A stretch of 64,000 nt of DNA from Flavobacteriaceae bacterium Ap0902. GTDB taxonomy: Bacteria; Bacteroidota; Bacteroidia; Flavobacteriales; Weeksellaceae. How positions within the stretch are numbered: the stretch's first letter is position 1; each line of letters starts with the position of its first letter. The stretch covers positions 62,001 to 126,000 of the forward strand of contig WTFG01000006.1 of NCBI GenBank assembly GCA_009835005.1, written 5' to 3'. Made by a program: the position numbers and the translations under genes. Positions 52,839 to 62,051 of the stretch are shown one piece after another. The notes beneath the pieces were generated by a model. The model did no database searches and had not been told where the DNA came from. It saw only the letters and a list, made by a program, of their open reading frames with translations.

Positions 52839-55271
52839 ATGAATAGGTTATTATTTACTGTATTGATGTTATTGTGCACGTTGATGATGGCACAACAGGG
52901 GGAAGTATTCGGAACGGTGACCAATGAAGAAGGTGATTTACTTTCGGATATTAAAATTGAGATTGTTGGCAAACAAAAAAATGCCTTAACCCAAGATGGT
53001 TCTTATCGCATCCGCTTAGAACCAGGAAACTATACTTTGAAATTCATCTCTAATACTTTAAACGAAAGAGCGTTAAAAGTTCAAATTGTGAGTGGTGTTA
53101 GCTTGCGTAGAGATGTTGTCTTGAATGATGTTGTGATGCTAGATAATGTAGAACTTTTTGGTTCTATCAACAAACAACCAGAAAAACTTGATTTAATCAC
53201 ACGTTTGCCCTTAAAACCAAGTGAAAATATACAAACCATCAGTACTATTTCTAATCAAGTCTTAGAAAAACAAGGGATTTTAAATATTTCTGATGCTGTG
53301 CGTAATGCACCTGGCGTATATACCTATGCTACCTTTGGTGGTAGAGGAGAAAGTATTGGCGCCAGAGGGTATAGAGGGATTCCTGTTCTAAAAAATGGCG
53401 TTAGAATTCAATCGGATTTTAGAGGACCAGGTTTTATTACAGATATGCAAGGCATAGAATCTGTACAGGTAATTAAAGGGGCGGCCACGATTTCGCAAGG
53501 TTTTGGATTAGACTTGGGTTCTGCCGGGGGTGTTGTAAATTTGGTAACCAAAGTGCCAGATTTTGAGAATTTCGGTAGAATTGACCTACGCTATGGGAGT
53601 TGGAATCAAGTGAGACCAACCATTGATTTCAATCGGGTTTTAAATGATAATAAAACGTTGGCTTTTAGAATTAATGGGGCTTATGAATATGGAGAACACT
53701 ATTCGGGGGAGAATGATAATCAAAGATTTTATGTAAATCCATCACTGCGTTGGATGCCAAGTGATAAATTAGATATCAAATTAGAAATGGATTATCTGGA
53801 TGATACCAAAGCACCAGATGCAGGTACCGTCAACTTATCCAAAGACAATACAGAAAACTTGATATATGATTTGCCGAAAGATCGGTATTTAGGTTTTGAA
53901 AGTGATGAATACACTACCAAAACATTAACTTACAGTGTTTCTGCCAAATATGATGTGAATGAAACCTTTTATATCAAAGGGGGGTTATTTGGAAGTTCTT
54001 TCGATAATGATGGATATGCGGCCTTTTTGAGTCAGACGCCTAATGCTTCTGGCATTATAGAAACGCCTAATATCGCCAATAGATCTTTGAGAAGACCTAT
54101 ATGGAGAAAGGATGATAATCAAATAGGGCAATTAGATTTTGTATTTCATAATATCCGCACAGGAGACTTTAAGCATTTAGCGCAAATAGGTTTAGATATT
54201 AGAGGAAACCAAGTGGAGACTAAAACCTTTAATACCGTAGCAATCGATGTGATTGACGTATTTGATGATCAAGTATCTAACACCCTAAATCAGAATGTAG
54301 ATTTTACAGAAACTGGGAATAGCGATGCCAATAATAAACAATGGGGTGCTTTGGCACAATATGTTGTAGAATATAAAGATTGGGCGAGGTTCTTTGCTGG
54401 TCTCAGGTATTCTAATTATGACAATGAGTCTACGAATGGTAGACTAGATAGAACTACCAATACCATCAATTATACTACCACCACTACAGAAGGGGATACT
54501 TGGAACCCTGTTTTAGGTTTGATGGTATATCCTAGAAAACAATTAGGGATTTTCGCATCCTATACCAATACCACCAATCCTAGAAATGCCTCTAGATTAA
54601 GTGAGGCAGGAGAGGAATTGGGGGATGAGAAGTCTAATCAATTTGAAGTTGGATTTAAGTCACAATGGTTTGGCAATAGATTACGTTTTAATACAACCTA
54701 TTACCGTGTAGAGAATAAAAATATGATTATGCAGGATGCTTCATTAAATAATCAAGGCAATCTAGAATTATTACCATGGTACATCAAAGGCGGTGATGAT
54801 ATAAGACAAGGGGTTGAGTTAGAATTGATTGGTAGAATCACCAAAGAATGGGAGGTAATGATGGGTTATTCTTGGTTAAACGCAGAATATGATAATGCCA
54901 CCACTTTCATGGACGGTAGTAGACCTAATAACACGCCTGAACACGTGGCTAATTTCTGGACCAACTATAGTTTCTCACAAGGTTCTTTGGCGGGCCTCAA
55001 CATTGGTGCAGGAATTTACTATCTAGGAGATAGACCTTATAATGATTTTGTGAAATCTCCATACCACGGTATAGTACCTGGATTAGAGCCTTGGTATAAT
55101 GATCCATATACAACAGTGAATGCACAGATAGGTTATAAAATTAATCAGTTTGATGTCAAAGTATTTTTCAATAATATCTTTGATGAAATAGGGTACAATG
55201 CTTATCGCAATATTTACATCAATAGAATTAACCCTAGAAACTTTGCCGTGCAAGTGGGTTATAATTTTTAA
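52839..55271 (+). CDS. TonB-dependent siderophore-type receptor
   Basis: The 810-residue protein has a signal peptide (1-18, MMAQ cleavage), a carboxypeptidase-regulatory-like N-terminal domain (about 20-100), and a plug with NISDAVRNAPGVYTYATFGG, IGARGYRGIPVLKNGVRIQ and ESVQVIKGAATISQGFGLDLGSAGGVVNLVTK. The barrel ends NRINPRNFAVQVGYNF with the terminal aromatic. The plug and barrel pattern, including PGLEPWYNDPYTTVNAQIGYKI near the end, is that of ferric-siderophore receptors. No siderophore biosynthesis or ABC genes are nearby, so the substrate is open. Confidence 0.87.
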   Translation: MNRLLFTVLMLLCTLMMAQQGEVFGTVTNEEGDLLSDIKIEIVGKQKNALTQDGSYRIRLEPGNYTLKFISNTLNERALKVQIVSGVSLRRDVVLNDVVMLDNVELFGSINKQPEKLDLITRLPLKPSENIQTISTISNQVLEKQGILNISDAVRNAPGVYTYATFGGRGESIGARGYRGIPVLKNGVRIQSDFRGPGFITDMQGIESVQVIKGAATISQGFGLDLGSAGGVVNLVTKVPDFENFGRIDLRYGSWNQVRPTIDFNRVLNDNKTLAFRINGAYEYGEHYSGENDNQRFYVNPSLRWMPSDKLDIKLEMDYLDDTKAPDAGTVNLSKDNTENLIYDLPKDRYLGFESDEYTTKTLTYSVSAKYDVNETFYIKGGLFGSSFDNDGYAAFLSQTPNASGIIETPNIANRSLRRPIWRKDDNQIGQLDFVFHNIRTGDFKHLAQIGLDIRGNQVETKTFNTVAIDVIDVFDDQVSNTLNQNVDFTETGNSDANNKQWGALAQYVVEYKDWARFFAGLRYSNYDNESTNGRLDRTTNTINYTTTTTEGDTWNPVLGLMVYPRKQLGIFASYTNTTNPRNASRLSEAGEELGDEKSNQFEVGFKSQWFGNRLRFNTTYYRVENKNMIMQDASLNNQGNLELLPWYIKGGDDIRQGVELELIGRITKEWEVMMGYSWLNAEYDNATTFMDGSRPNNTPEHVANFWTNYSFSQGSLAGLNIGAGIYYLGDRPYNDFVKSPYHGIVPGLEPWYNDPYTTVNAQIGYKINQFDVKVFFNNIFDEIGYNAYRNIYINRINPRNFAVQVGYNF

Positions 55272-55300
55272 TCAATCTTTTTCATGTTTTAATTAGAAGG

Positions 55301-55336
55301 AAAGGTTCAGTTTTCCAATTGGAAAACTGAACCTTT
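55301..55336. terminator. Perfect 36-base palindrome, bidirectional terminator
   Basis: AAAGGTTCAGTTTTCC-AATT-GGAAAACTGAACCTTT is fully self-complementary and lies between the converging receptor and selO genes with A/T-rich flanks. Confidence 0.9.
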
Positions 55337-55360
55337 ATTTTTCTTTACAATAGTTTAAAA

Positions 55361-56899
55361 TCAAGAACTACAACTTAGCATACTACAACCTGGGACGCCA
55401 TCTACCCAATCAGGTCTTTTCTGTTGAAGTTCTGGAAATTTATTTTCATACGGATTTTGTAAGGCCTCATATAATTTCTCAAATTTAGCATAATTACCCT
55501 TTTCTGCATCTTGTATAGCATCGTACAATTGGTAATTTCTTAAAATAAATTGAGGATTAGCTTCCCTCATCAACTTCAAAGATTCTTGTTTTGAAAGTGT
55601 ATTGTTTTCTAGTTGCGTATCATATGCTTTTAAGAAATCATCCAACGATTTACGCTGTTCATCACTTAAATCCTGATAGCATATATTTTCTAAATTAAAT
55701 TTTCCATTTTCTCTGTATTTCATCAATTCTACAAAGAATAAAGTATAATCTAATTTTAAATCAAGCATCATCAATTGCCAAGATTTAATCAAGGTTTGGT
55801 TGGCTTGAATATCATCAAGGTCTAATCCCAATTTAGCACTCATCATAACGTCAAAACGCTTCCAGAAAATTGGTTCAAAATTATCTAATACATGGCGAAT
55901 GGCATCCGTATCGTCAATCAAAGGATACAGCGCATTTGCCAAGGCATTGATATTCCATAAAGCTATATTACCCTGTTGTCCAAAAGCATATCTTCTACCA
56001 GGTAAATCGGTGGTGTTAGAAGTAAACTTGAGATCATATTCCTCCATCATGGCATACGGGCCATAATCAATGGTTAAACCTAGAATAGACATATTATCGG
56101 TATTCATAACACCATGTACAAAACCTACACGGTACCAATCGATGATCATGCAGATGGTCCTATCTTGTACTTCTGTTAAAAAGGCTATATATTTATCTTT
56201 GCCTTCAAGGTTTTGGATAGATGGATAATATCTGCCAATTACCCAATCGGCAAGATTTTTTAAAGCATCTATTTTGCCATTGGCTGTAAGAAATTGAAAA
56301 TGACCAAAGCGTATAAAGCTTTTAGCCGTGCGTATCATGACTGCCCCAGGTTCTAACGCAGGATTCCCATTGTACATGATATCACGCATAACGTCTTCTC
56401 CAGAGAGGCTTATGCTCAATGATCTTGTGGTAGGAACACCTAAATGAAACATGGCTTCGCTCATCAAATATTCTCTGATGGTGGAACGCAAAACGGCTCT
56501 ACCATCTGCATGCCTAGAATAAGGCGTGGCACCTGCACCCTTCCATTGCAGTTCGATAGAATTTCCTTTATCATCTAAAATCTCTCCCAAACCAATCGCA
56601 CGACCATCCCCTAATTGTCCAGCCCAGTTCCCAAACTGATGCCCTGCGTAAGCGGTGGCATAAGTCTTTAAATCTCCTGGTGGATTGGCATTCAATAAAT
56701 CTGTTTCTTCTGCTGTCAATGGCGAACCAAAACCTAAACTTTTTGCCAACTCTTTATTATAATGGATTAATTCTGCTTTAGGATATCCTATGGGATTCAC
56801 CAAAGCATATAAAACTTCTGGCGTTTGCCTTTGCATGGGATTATAAGTGCGGTCTCCAGCAAACTTATCTATAAAAGGTTGATTGATCTTAATCTTCAT
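55361..56899 (-). CDS. selO: Protein AMPylase SelO (YdiU/UPF0061 family)
   Basis: SelO is a pseudokinase-fold enzyme that transfers AMP from ATP to Ser/Thr/Tyr residues of proteins. The 512-residue protein shows LQWKGAGATPYSRHADGRAV, STIREYLMSEAMFHLGVPTTRSL, MNTDNMSILGLTIDYGPYAMM with the conserved N and D residues for metal, and ends GVPGCSMLSCSS. The third residue from the end is Cys510 in the C-S-S ending, where vertebrate SelO has selenocysteine. Its start codon overlaps the stop of the upstream trmH-type gene by 4 bases. Confidence 0.95.
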   Translation of the reverse strand: MKIKINQPFIDKFAGDRTYNPMQRQTPEVLYALVNPIGYPKAELIHYNKELAKSLGFGSPLTAEETDLLNANPPGDLKTYATAYAGHQFGNWAGQLGDGRAIGLGEILDDKGNSIELQWKGAGATPYSRHADGRAVLRSTIREYLMSEAMFHLGVPTTRSLSISLSGEDVMRDIMYNGNPALEPGAVMIRTAKSFIRFGHFQFLTANGKIDALKNLADWVIGRYYPSIQNLEGKDKYIAFLTEVQDRTICMIIDWYRVGFVHGVMNTDNMSILGLTIDYGPYAMMEEYDLKFTSNTTDLPGRRYAFGQQGNIALWNINALANALYPLIDDTDAIRHVLDNFEPIFWKRFDVMMSAKLGLDLDDIQANQTLIKSWQLMMLDLKLDYTLFFVELMKYRENGKFNLENICYQDLSDEQRKSLDDFLKAYDTQLENNTLSKQESLKLMREANPQFILRNYQLYDAIQDAEKGNYAKFEKLYEALQNPYENKFPELQQKRPDWVDGVPGCSMLSCSS

Positions 56900-57624
56900 G
56901 ATTTAAATTTTTTAGAATAAACCTCCCCGATGATGATGGATGATGCAATAGCGACATTCAAACTTTCCGTATTATTTCCGTTTTGTGGAATGCTAACTTT
57001 TTGGGTGCAAAGTTGGGCTATTTCTTTTGAAATGCCATTGGCTTCATTGCCCATGACTAATAAGCCACTAGATGGAAATTGTGTTTGATAAATATTTTCA
57101 CCTTCCATAAAAGTTCCAATGACGGGGACATCTATGGTGTTAATCAACTCACCTAAATTCAAATAATGTGCCCGAACCCTGCTAAGCGATCCCATGCTCG
57201 CCTGCACCACTTTGGGATTGTATAAATCCACCGTGTTCTCAGAGCAAAAAATATCTTTTAACCCAAACCAATCCGCTAGCCTTATGATGGTACCTAGGTT
57301 TCCAGGATCTTGCACGCCATCCAAAGCAAAACAGATTTGATCTAAGGAATTGGGAACAGTATTTTGAGGTTGTTGAAAGACTGCCAATATGTTAGGTGGT
57401 GTGGTAAGCCCACTAATTTGTTTCATGCCTTTTTCTGTAATGATGTCAGCTGATGGGAATTCTGATTGAAAGGCTTCTGTAATATAAAAGTGGACAGGGA
57501 TAAAGCCATTCTTTAAAAATTCTATGATAGATTTCCTTCCTTCTACCACAAACAACCCTTGTTTCTTGCGATACTTTTTTTGTTGTAACTGTTTAATTAA
57601 TTTGATGGTTGCTTTGGTTGGCAT
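56896..57624 (-). CDS. TrmH/SpoU-family RNA methyltransferase
   Basis: The 242-residue SPOUT enzyme 2'-O-methylates rRNA or tRNA with SAM. An N-terminal substrate-binding domain (about 1-90, KKYRKKQGLFVVEGRKSIIEF) precedes the knot with motif 1 LDGVQDPGNLGTIIRLADWFG, motif 2 LLVMGNEANGIS and motif 3 VSIPQNGNNTESLNVAIASSI. The RNA target cannot be told from sequence. It shares a 4-base ATGA overlap with selO and is divergent from tamL; the tamL promoter falls within its 5' end. Confidence 0.92.
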   Translation of the reverse strand: MPTKATIKLIKQLQQKKYRKKQGLFVVEGRKSIIEFLKNGFIPVHFYITEAFQSEFPSADIITEKGMKQISGLTTPPNILAVFQQPQNTVPNSLDQICFALDGVQDPGNLGTIIRLADWFGLKDIFCSENTVDLYNPKVVQASMGSLSRVRAHYLNLGELINTIDVPVIGTFMEGENIYQTQFPSSGLLVMGNEANGISKEIAQLCTQKVSIPQNGNNTESLNVAIASSIIIGEVYSKKFKS

Positions 57625-57631
57625 ATCTTTG
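57602..57631 (+). promoter_or_regulatory. Promoter of tamL, inside the trmH-type gene start
   Basis: TTG (57602-57604), 19-base spacer, TATCTTTG (57624-57631), a full match to the flavobacterial consensus. It overlaps the first codons of the divergent trmH-type gene. The tamL ATG is 16 bases downstream. Confidence 0.65.
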
Positions 57632-57647
57632 CTAAAATTTTGTTTAA

Positions 57648-60200
57648 ATGGGTGTGAAAGTTACAAATATACTATTCTTTGCTTCAATTATATGGGTTCT
57701 CTCTAGCTGTAGTGTGACCAAAAAATTAGAAGAAGATGAGCTGTATTTAAGACCTAATAAATATAAATTTGAAGATGAAAGTCCATTCAAAAATGAGTTG
57801 AATAGTTATGTGACCTTGAAACCAAATTCTAGATTATTTGGTTTTATCCCAGTTAAAGACTGGTCATACAATCAAGTACCCGCTAGGTATGATTCTATCT
57901 TTAAAGATTATTATAGTTACTCAACAGATGAAAGAAGTCAGGAGATACTAGATAGTTTGTTCATGCAATATGGGTTGCCAGATCAAGTAGGGAGTAGAAA
58001 GTGGGTTTTGAGACAATTTTATAGAGCTGGGGCTAGGCCCGCAGTGCTAGATACAGCGGCAACCCAAATTTCTGCAAGAGAGATTGATGAGTATTATTTC
58101 CAAAGGGGATATTTTGATGCAGAAGTAGAGCCATCCTATCATATAGATTCTGCAGCACAGAGAGCTAGAGTGGTCTATAATATAGACGTCAAAGGCCCTT
58201 CTATTATTTCAGAATATAATCAAGTAATTGAAGATGCTCATTTAGAACAACTATACGCAGAAAATTTAGAAGATTCAAAAATAGAAGTTAACGAAAGATT
58301 TGATGTCCGCAGCTTTGAAAGGGAACGCGATCGGTTAACAGAAATATTTGAAAATAATGGCTATTATAATTTTAATGAATTAGGACAGGAATTGATTTTT
58401 AAAATTGACTCTACCAATCGCAAGGAACTTAAAACCACGATGCAGATAGCCAAACCAGCGTCTGATTCTATTGGAGAATTTAGACAATATTATATAGGCG
58501 AAATAGATATATATGTTTCTGGAAAGAAGGATAGTACTTATTCCAAATGGCATAGAGGGTATATTTTAAATTCTGACGAGCCTTTTAAATTAAACCCTAG
58601 AGTATATACGGATGCTATTACTTTGAATACGGGTGATTTATATAGAAAAGAAGATATAGCCAAAACCAGAAGTCTTATTTTTGATAGGGAAAATTTCTCT
58701 TTGGTGGGGTTAACGTTAGAGAAAAATCCAGATAATCCCTTAGATACACTTTTAAGAACAGAAATTAATTTAAGGCATAAGGACAAATATAATTTAGAGT
58801 TATCTTTTGAAGCTATGTATTCCCAATTACTGAATTTTGGTATTTCTCCTGGGGTTCGATTTTTGACCCGCAATATATTTAAAGGTGGAGAGAATTTAGA
58901 AGTTAATTTAAGAGGAACCGTAGGAACGGTGAATTCTGTAGATAATCCGAATGCCTTTTTTAATGCATATGAATTATCTTTTGAAACACGATTGAATTTC
59001 CCTAGATGGCTTCTGCCCTTTAATTCAGAAGGTTTAGTGCCTAAAAAGTACAATCCAAAATCGTCCATGAGGCTTGGTTTGGCAGGTCAAAGAAATATTG
59101 GTCTTGGGAGTTTAAATTACAACGCCAATTTAGATTATTCTTGGCAACCAGGATATAGTTCACACAATTTTGAACTATTTAATTTTGAATATATTCGCAA
59201 TACAGAAAGAGATAAATACTACAGAATATTTACAGTAGATGCAGAGTCTAGAAATAGCTCTTTCGATGCATATTTTGATTATAGCCCAGATGTAGAAATG
59301 CTTTATGCTAGTGGGGAAATTACAGAGGAGGATGTTGAATTTTTAATCTATGATGATGATCAATTCATAGAATCGTTGCCAAGAGGTGCATATAATTTTG
59401 ATGACTATACCAAGTTTAGGAATATCATCTTCAAGAAAAATAGTATTATCCAAGATGTATTAATCCAGTCTTTTGCGCATACTTTTATATACAATGAAAA
59501 TAGAAAAAAATTTATAAAACACCCTTGGTATATAGCTATAAAAGGAGAAGTTGCAGGAGCGTTTTTAAGATTATTAGACTCCACTTTCGGCTTTGAACAA
59601 CAAGAAGGTTTTCTGGGAGAAAGACAATCAATGATTGGTGGAGTACCCTATTCAGAGTTTGTACGGTTAGACTTAGATTTAAGAAAAACCATTCAAATAT
59701 CTCCCAGAACAGAACTCGCCTTCCGTAGTTTTACAGGGCTAGCCTTGCCGTATGGGAATATTTCTACATTGCCTTTTAGTAGATCCTATTTTGGAGGTGG
59801 ATCCAATGATGTAAGGGCTTGGCAGGCATACGAACTTTCGCCAAATCCATTGCGCCCGAATGATGATGGTACGTATATAGATCAAATGAAGATTACATGG
59901 AATGCAGAATATAGATTCCCCATTGTAGGGATTATGAATGGAGCTGTATTTGTAGATGCTGGTAATATCTGGAGCTTGGATGATGATAATTTAGAGACCA
60001 AATTCAGGTTTAATCAATTTCTATCTCAAATGGGTGTAGGTGCGGGCTTAGGAGCAAGGTTTGATTTAACCTTTGTCATTGCTAGATTAGATTTTGCATG
60101 GAAAATGCATGATCCCGCCTATGCAGAAGGGGAGAGGTGGGTTCCAGACTTTAAGATTTTGAGACCTCAAATACAATTCGGGATCAATTACCCATTCTAA
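57648..60200 (+). CDS. tamL: TamL: lipid-anchored BamA/TamA-family outer-membrane assembly protein
   Basis: The 850-residue protein has a signal peptide with lipobox LSSC (Cys21), then POTRA-like repeats (about 35-400, with RGYFDAEVEPSYHID and FENNGYYNFNELGQ), and a C-terminal Omp85 barrel (about 400-850, with NLELSFEAMYSQLLNFGISPG and the SYFGGGSNDVRAWQAYEL lid-loop-type segment) ending QFGINYPF. Lipidation of a TamA homologue is the mark of Bacteroidota TamL. It probably works with a TamB-like protein encoded elsewhere. The TrmH-type gene upstream is divergent and trmB converges with a 4-base overlap. Confidence 0.9.
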   Translation: MGVKVTNILFFASIIWVLSSCSVTKKLEEDELYLRPNKYKFEDESPFKNELNSYVTLKPNSRLFGFIPVKDWSYNQVPARYDSIFKDYYSYSTDERSQEILDSLFMQYGLPDQVGSRKWVLRQFYRAGARPAVLDTAATQISAREIDEYYFQRGYFDAEVEPSYHIDSAAQRARVVYNIDVKGPSIISEYNQVIEDAHLEQLYAENLEDSKIEVNERFDVRSFERERDRLTEIFENNGYYNFNELGQELIFKIDSTNRKELKTTMQIAKPASDSIGEFRQYYIGEIDIYVSGKKDSTYSKWHRGYILNSDEPFKLNPRVYTDAITLNTGDLYRKEDIAKTRSLIFDRENFSLVGLTLEKNPDNPLDTLLRTEINLRHKDKYNLELSFEAMYSQLLNFGISPGVRFLTRNIFKGGENLEVNLRGTVGTVNSVDNPNAFFNAYELSFETRLNFPRWLLPFNSEGLVPKKYNPKSSMRLGLAGQRNIGLGSLNYNANLDYSWQPGYSSHNFELFNFEYIRNTERDKYYRIFTVDAESRNSSFDAYFDYSPDVEMLYASGEITEEDVEFLIYDDDQFIESLPRGAYNFDDYTKFRNIIFKKNSIIQDVLIQSFAHTFIYNENRKKFIKHPWYIAIKGEVAGAFLRLLDSTFGFEQQEGFLGERQSMIGGVPYSEFVRLDLDLRKTIQISPRTELAFRSFTGLALPYGNISTLPFSRSYFGGGSNDVRAWQAYELSPNPLRPNDDGTYIDQMKITWNAEYRFPIVGIMNGAVFVDAGNIWSLDDDNLETKFRFNQFLSQMGVGAGLGARFDLTFVIARLDFAWKMHDPAYAEGERWVPDFKILRPQIQFGINYPF

Positions 60201-60871
60201 TCTAATTGGAATTTTAAATAAGTAATTTTCTTATGTTCGTTTAAATATAATTTTTCATAATGTGTTTGAATATCATACAGGTAGGCTGGTAAATCATGGG
60301 TAGAAGCGTTATAAATATCATGGTTAGCATACGCTACCTTATAATTATTCACTTCTATGATACCCAATGTATAACCATGTAGATATTCGCTATCGGTTTT
60401 GAGGTGGATAAAACCATTAGCCTTTAACACCTGTCTGTATCTATCAAGAAATTCTGGGTGTGTTAATCTATGTTTTTTTCTTCTATATTTAATTTGCGGA
60501 TCTGGAAAAGTAATCCATATTTCACTAATCTCATTTTCCGCAAAAACATGATTAATTAATTCAATCTGAGTCCTTACAAAACCTACATTTTTTAAATCAT
60601 CTTCTTCCACCGTTTTGGCACCTCTCCAAATTCGGGCTCCTTTAATATCAATTCCAATGAAGTTTTTTTCTGGGAACATTTTGCCTAATCCCACAGTATA
60701 TTCACCTTTACCACAACCAAGTTCTACCACGATGGGTTGATCCTTTTTAAAAAATTCTCTATTCCATTTCCCTTTTAAATCAAATCCATTTAAAACCTCT
60801 TCTCTTGTTGGTTGTATGAAGTGATCAAACGTCAAATTTTCCTCGAATTTTTTTATCTTATTCTTTCCCAT
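60197..60871 (-). CDS. trmB: tRNA (guanine-N7)-methyltransferase TrmB
   Basis: TrmB methylates G46 in the variable loop of tRNAs. The 224-residue protein has the SAM motif VVELGCGKGEYTVGLG, FIGIDIKGARIWRGAK, and the family-specific ISEIWITFPDPQIKYRRKKHRLTHPEFL. The usual DPWPKKRH element appears here as DPQIKYRRKKHR, the form common in Bacteroidota. The gene converges on tamL with a 4-base overlap of stop regions. Confidence 0.95.
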   Translation of the reverse strand: MGKNKIKKFEENLTFDHFIQPTREEVLNGFDLKGKWNREFFKKDQPIVVELGCGKGEYTVGLGKMFPEKNFIGIDIKGARIWRGAKTVEEDDLKNVGFVRTQIELINHVFAENEISEIWITFPDPQIKYRRKKHRLTHPEFLDRYRQVLKANGFIHLKTDSEYLHGYTLGIIEVNNYKVAYANHDIYNASTHDLPAYLYDIQTHYEKLYLNEHKKITYLKFQLD

Positions 60872-60950
60872 ACTGCGAAAATATAGAAACGTTTTTAATT
60901 ATGTAATATAATGTGTAAAAGCATATATTAATTTGATGCTATAAAGCAGA

Positions 60951-60978
60951 AAACCCGCCTTTTCTTAAAGGTGGGTTT
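60951..60978 (-). terminator. Terminator after the M48 peptidase gene
   Basis: AAACCCGCCTTT pairs with AAAGGTGGGTTT (one G-T) around TCTT; read on the minus strand a T-run follows. It lies 23 bases beyond the peptidase stop. Confidence 0.8.
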
Positions 60979-61001
60979 CAATATAATATTTTGTTCTTGA
61001 T

Positions 61002-61808
61002 TTATGGTATCTTGCCCGTAGCGTTATAATATAACGGTAAAACTTCTGGAATTTTAGCCTCTAATTGCGCAATTCTTCTACCAGGATTCGGATGCGTAGA
61101 CAAGAACTCTGGTGGTCTAGAAGAGCCCGCCGTAGCTTGTTCCATACGTTTCCAGAATCTTGGTGCTTCTCTAGGGTCATAACCCGCCATAGACATTAAT
61201 TTAAGTCCAATAGCATCGGCCTCAAGTTCTGCTTGTCTAGAATAAGCCAAAATACCTACTTGGGCTCCCACAGGATATAATGAGTTAAACACATTTCTAT
61301 ATTTACTATCATTTAAAGCTACATTACCAGCAACTTGTAGCCCCTGCGCAATCATTGCTTGTGACATTCTCTGTGCACTGTGTTCTGCAAGCGCATGTGT
61401 AATTTCGTGTCCCATCACCACGGCAACACCATTATCATTTTGGGTGATAGGCATAATACCCGTATAAAAAGCAACCTTCCCGCCAGGCATACACCAAGCG
61501 TTGATCGCATCATCTTGGATAAGATTAAACTCCCATTCATAACCATTCAAAAAATCAGATTGATTTTGGTTTGCCAAATATCTTTCTACAGCTCCTTGGA
61601 TGTTTTTACCCACAGTCTTCACTTGTTTGGCCTGTGCAGAAGAACTATTGACAACCCCTTCCTCACTCAACACTTGATTATATTGTTGAAAAGCCATTGG
61701 GAATAATTGGGCATTGCTAACCAAAATCAAAGGAGATTTACCCGTAATTGGATTCGTACTACACGCTGCCACGAGCAATATCACTAAAAGAAGAGCGTAT
61801 TTTCTCAT
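61002..61808 (-). CDS. M48-family metallopeptidase lipoprotein (LoiP/YcaL-like)
   Basis: The start is ATG 61808 (MRKYALLLVILLVAAC), with lipobox VAAC (Cys16); nine codons upstream are not signal-like. The 268-residue protein has the zinc motif HEITHALAEH, a third ligand Glu in RQAELEADAIGLKLM, and ends PNPGRRIAQLEAKIPEVLP. Periplasmic M48 lipoproteins such as LoiP and BepA degrade or help assemble outer-membrane proteins. The residues after Cys (STNP) do not form a surface-export signal. Confidence 0.93.
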   Translation of the reverse strand: MRKYALLLVILLVAACSTNPITGKSPLILVSNAQLFPMAFQQYNQVLSEEGVVNSSSAQAKQVKTVGKNIQGAVERYLANQNQSDFLNGYEWEFNLIQDDAINAWCMPGGKVAFYTGIMPITQNDNGVAVVMGHEITHALAEHSAQRMSQAMIAQGLQVAGNVALNDSKYRNVFNSLYPVGAQVGILAYSRQAELEADAIGLKLMSMAGYDPREAPRFWKRMEQATAGSSRPPEFLSTHPNPGRRIAQLEAKIPEVLPLYYNATGKIP

Positions 61809-61898
61809 AATTATAATTTTCACTAACATTTTCAATTATTATACCAAAGTAAATGATATTAATCATGGAGATTAAGTGAATATTTAGAAATCAATTTG

Positions 61899-61906
61899 TA
61901 TATTTG
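61899..61906 (+). promoter_or_regulatory. -7 element of the metK leader
   Basis: TATATTTG fits TAnnTTTG. A start a few bases on would give a leader of about 140 bases that includes the SAM-II-like element. No -33 TTG was seen at consensus spacing. Confidence 0.45.
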
Positions 61907-61924
61907 CATCTTACAAATTACAAA

Positions 61925-61979
61925 AATAGGAGGAAGGATTTGGCGGGTTGCAACCTCTATAAAAAATGCTAATTACTTA
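61925..61979 (+). promoter_or_regulatory. SAM-II-like riboswitch in the metK leader
   Basis: The leader contains the SAM-II signature order: a 5' stem strand ATAGGAGG (61926-61933), GATTT (61937-61941), TTGCA (61948-61952), the 3' stem strand CCTCTAT (61954-61960), an A-run, and TGCTAA (61967-61972). The stem ATAG-GAGG pairs with CCTCTAT with one bulge. The pseudoknot TTGGC (61940-61944) with GCTAA (61968-61972) gives five pairs (one G-U). SAM-II (metA motif) binds S-adenosylmethionine, the product of the downstream MetK, so feedback control is expected. The element ends about 72 bases before the metK ATG. Confidence 0.75.
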
Positions 61980-62051
61980 ATATTACCATTCTTTTGTGCT
62001 TCCCTCAATTTTCATTACTTCTTTTATTGAAACTCTAAAAACAATAAAATT

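Noticed and set aside
61965-61979. Leader peptide ATG-CTA-ATT-ACT-TAA before metK
   Set aside because: The ATG is part of the conserved AAAxAAxGCTAA of SAM-II, so its presence is explained by the riboswitch; kept only as a note.
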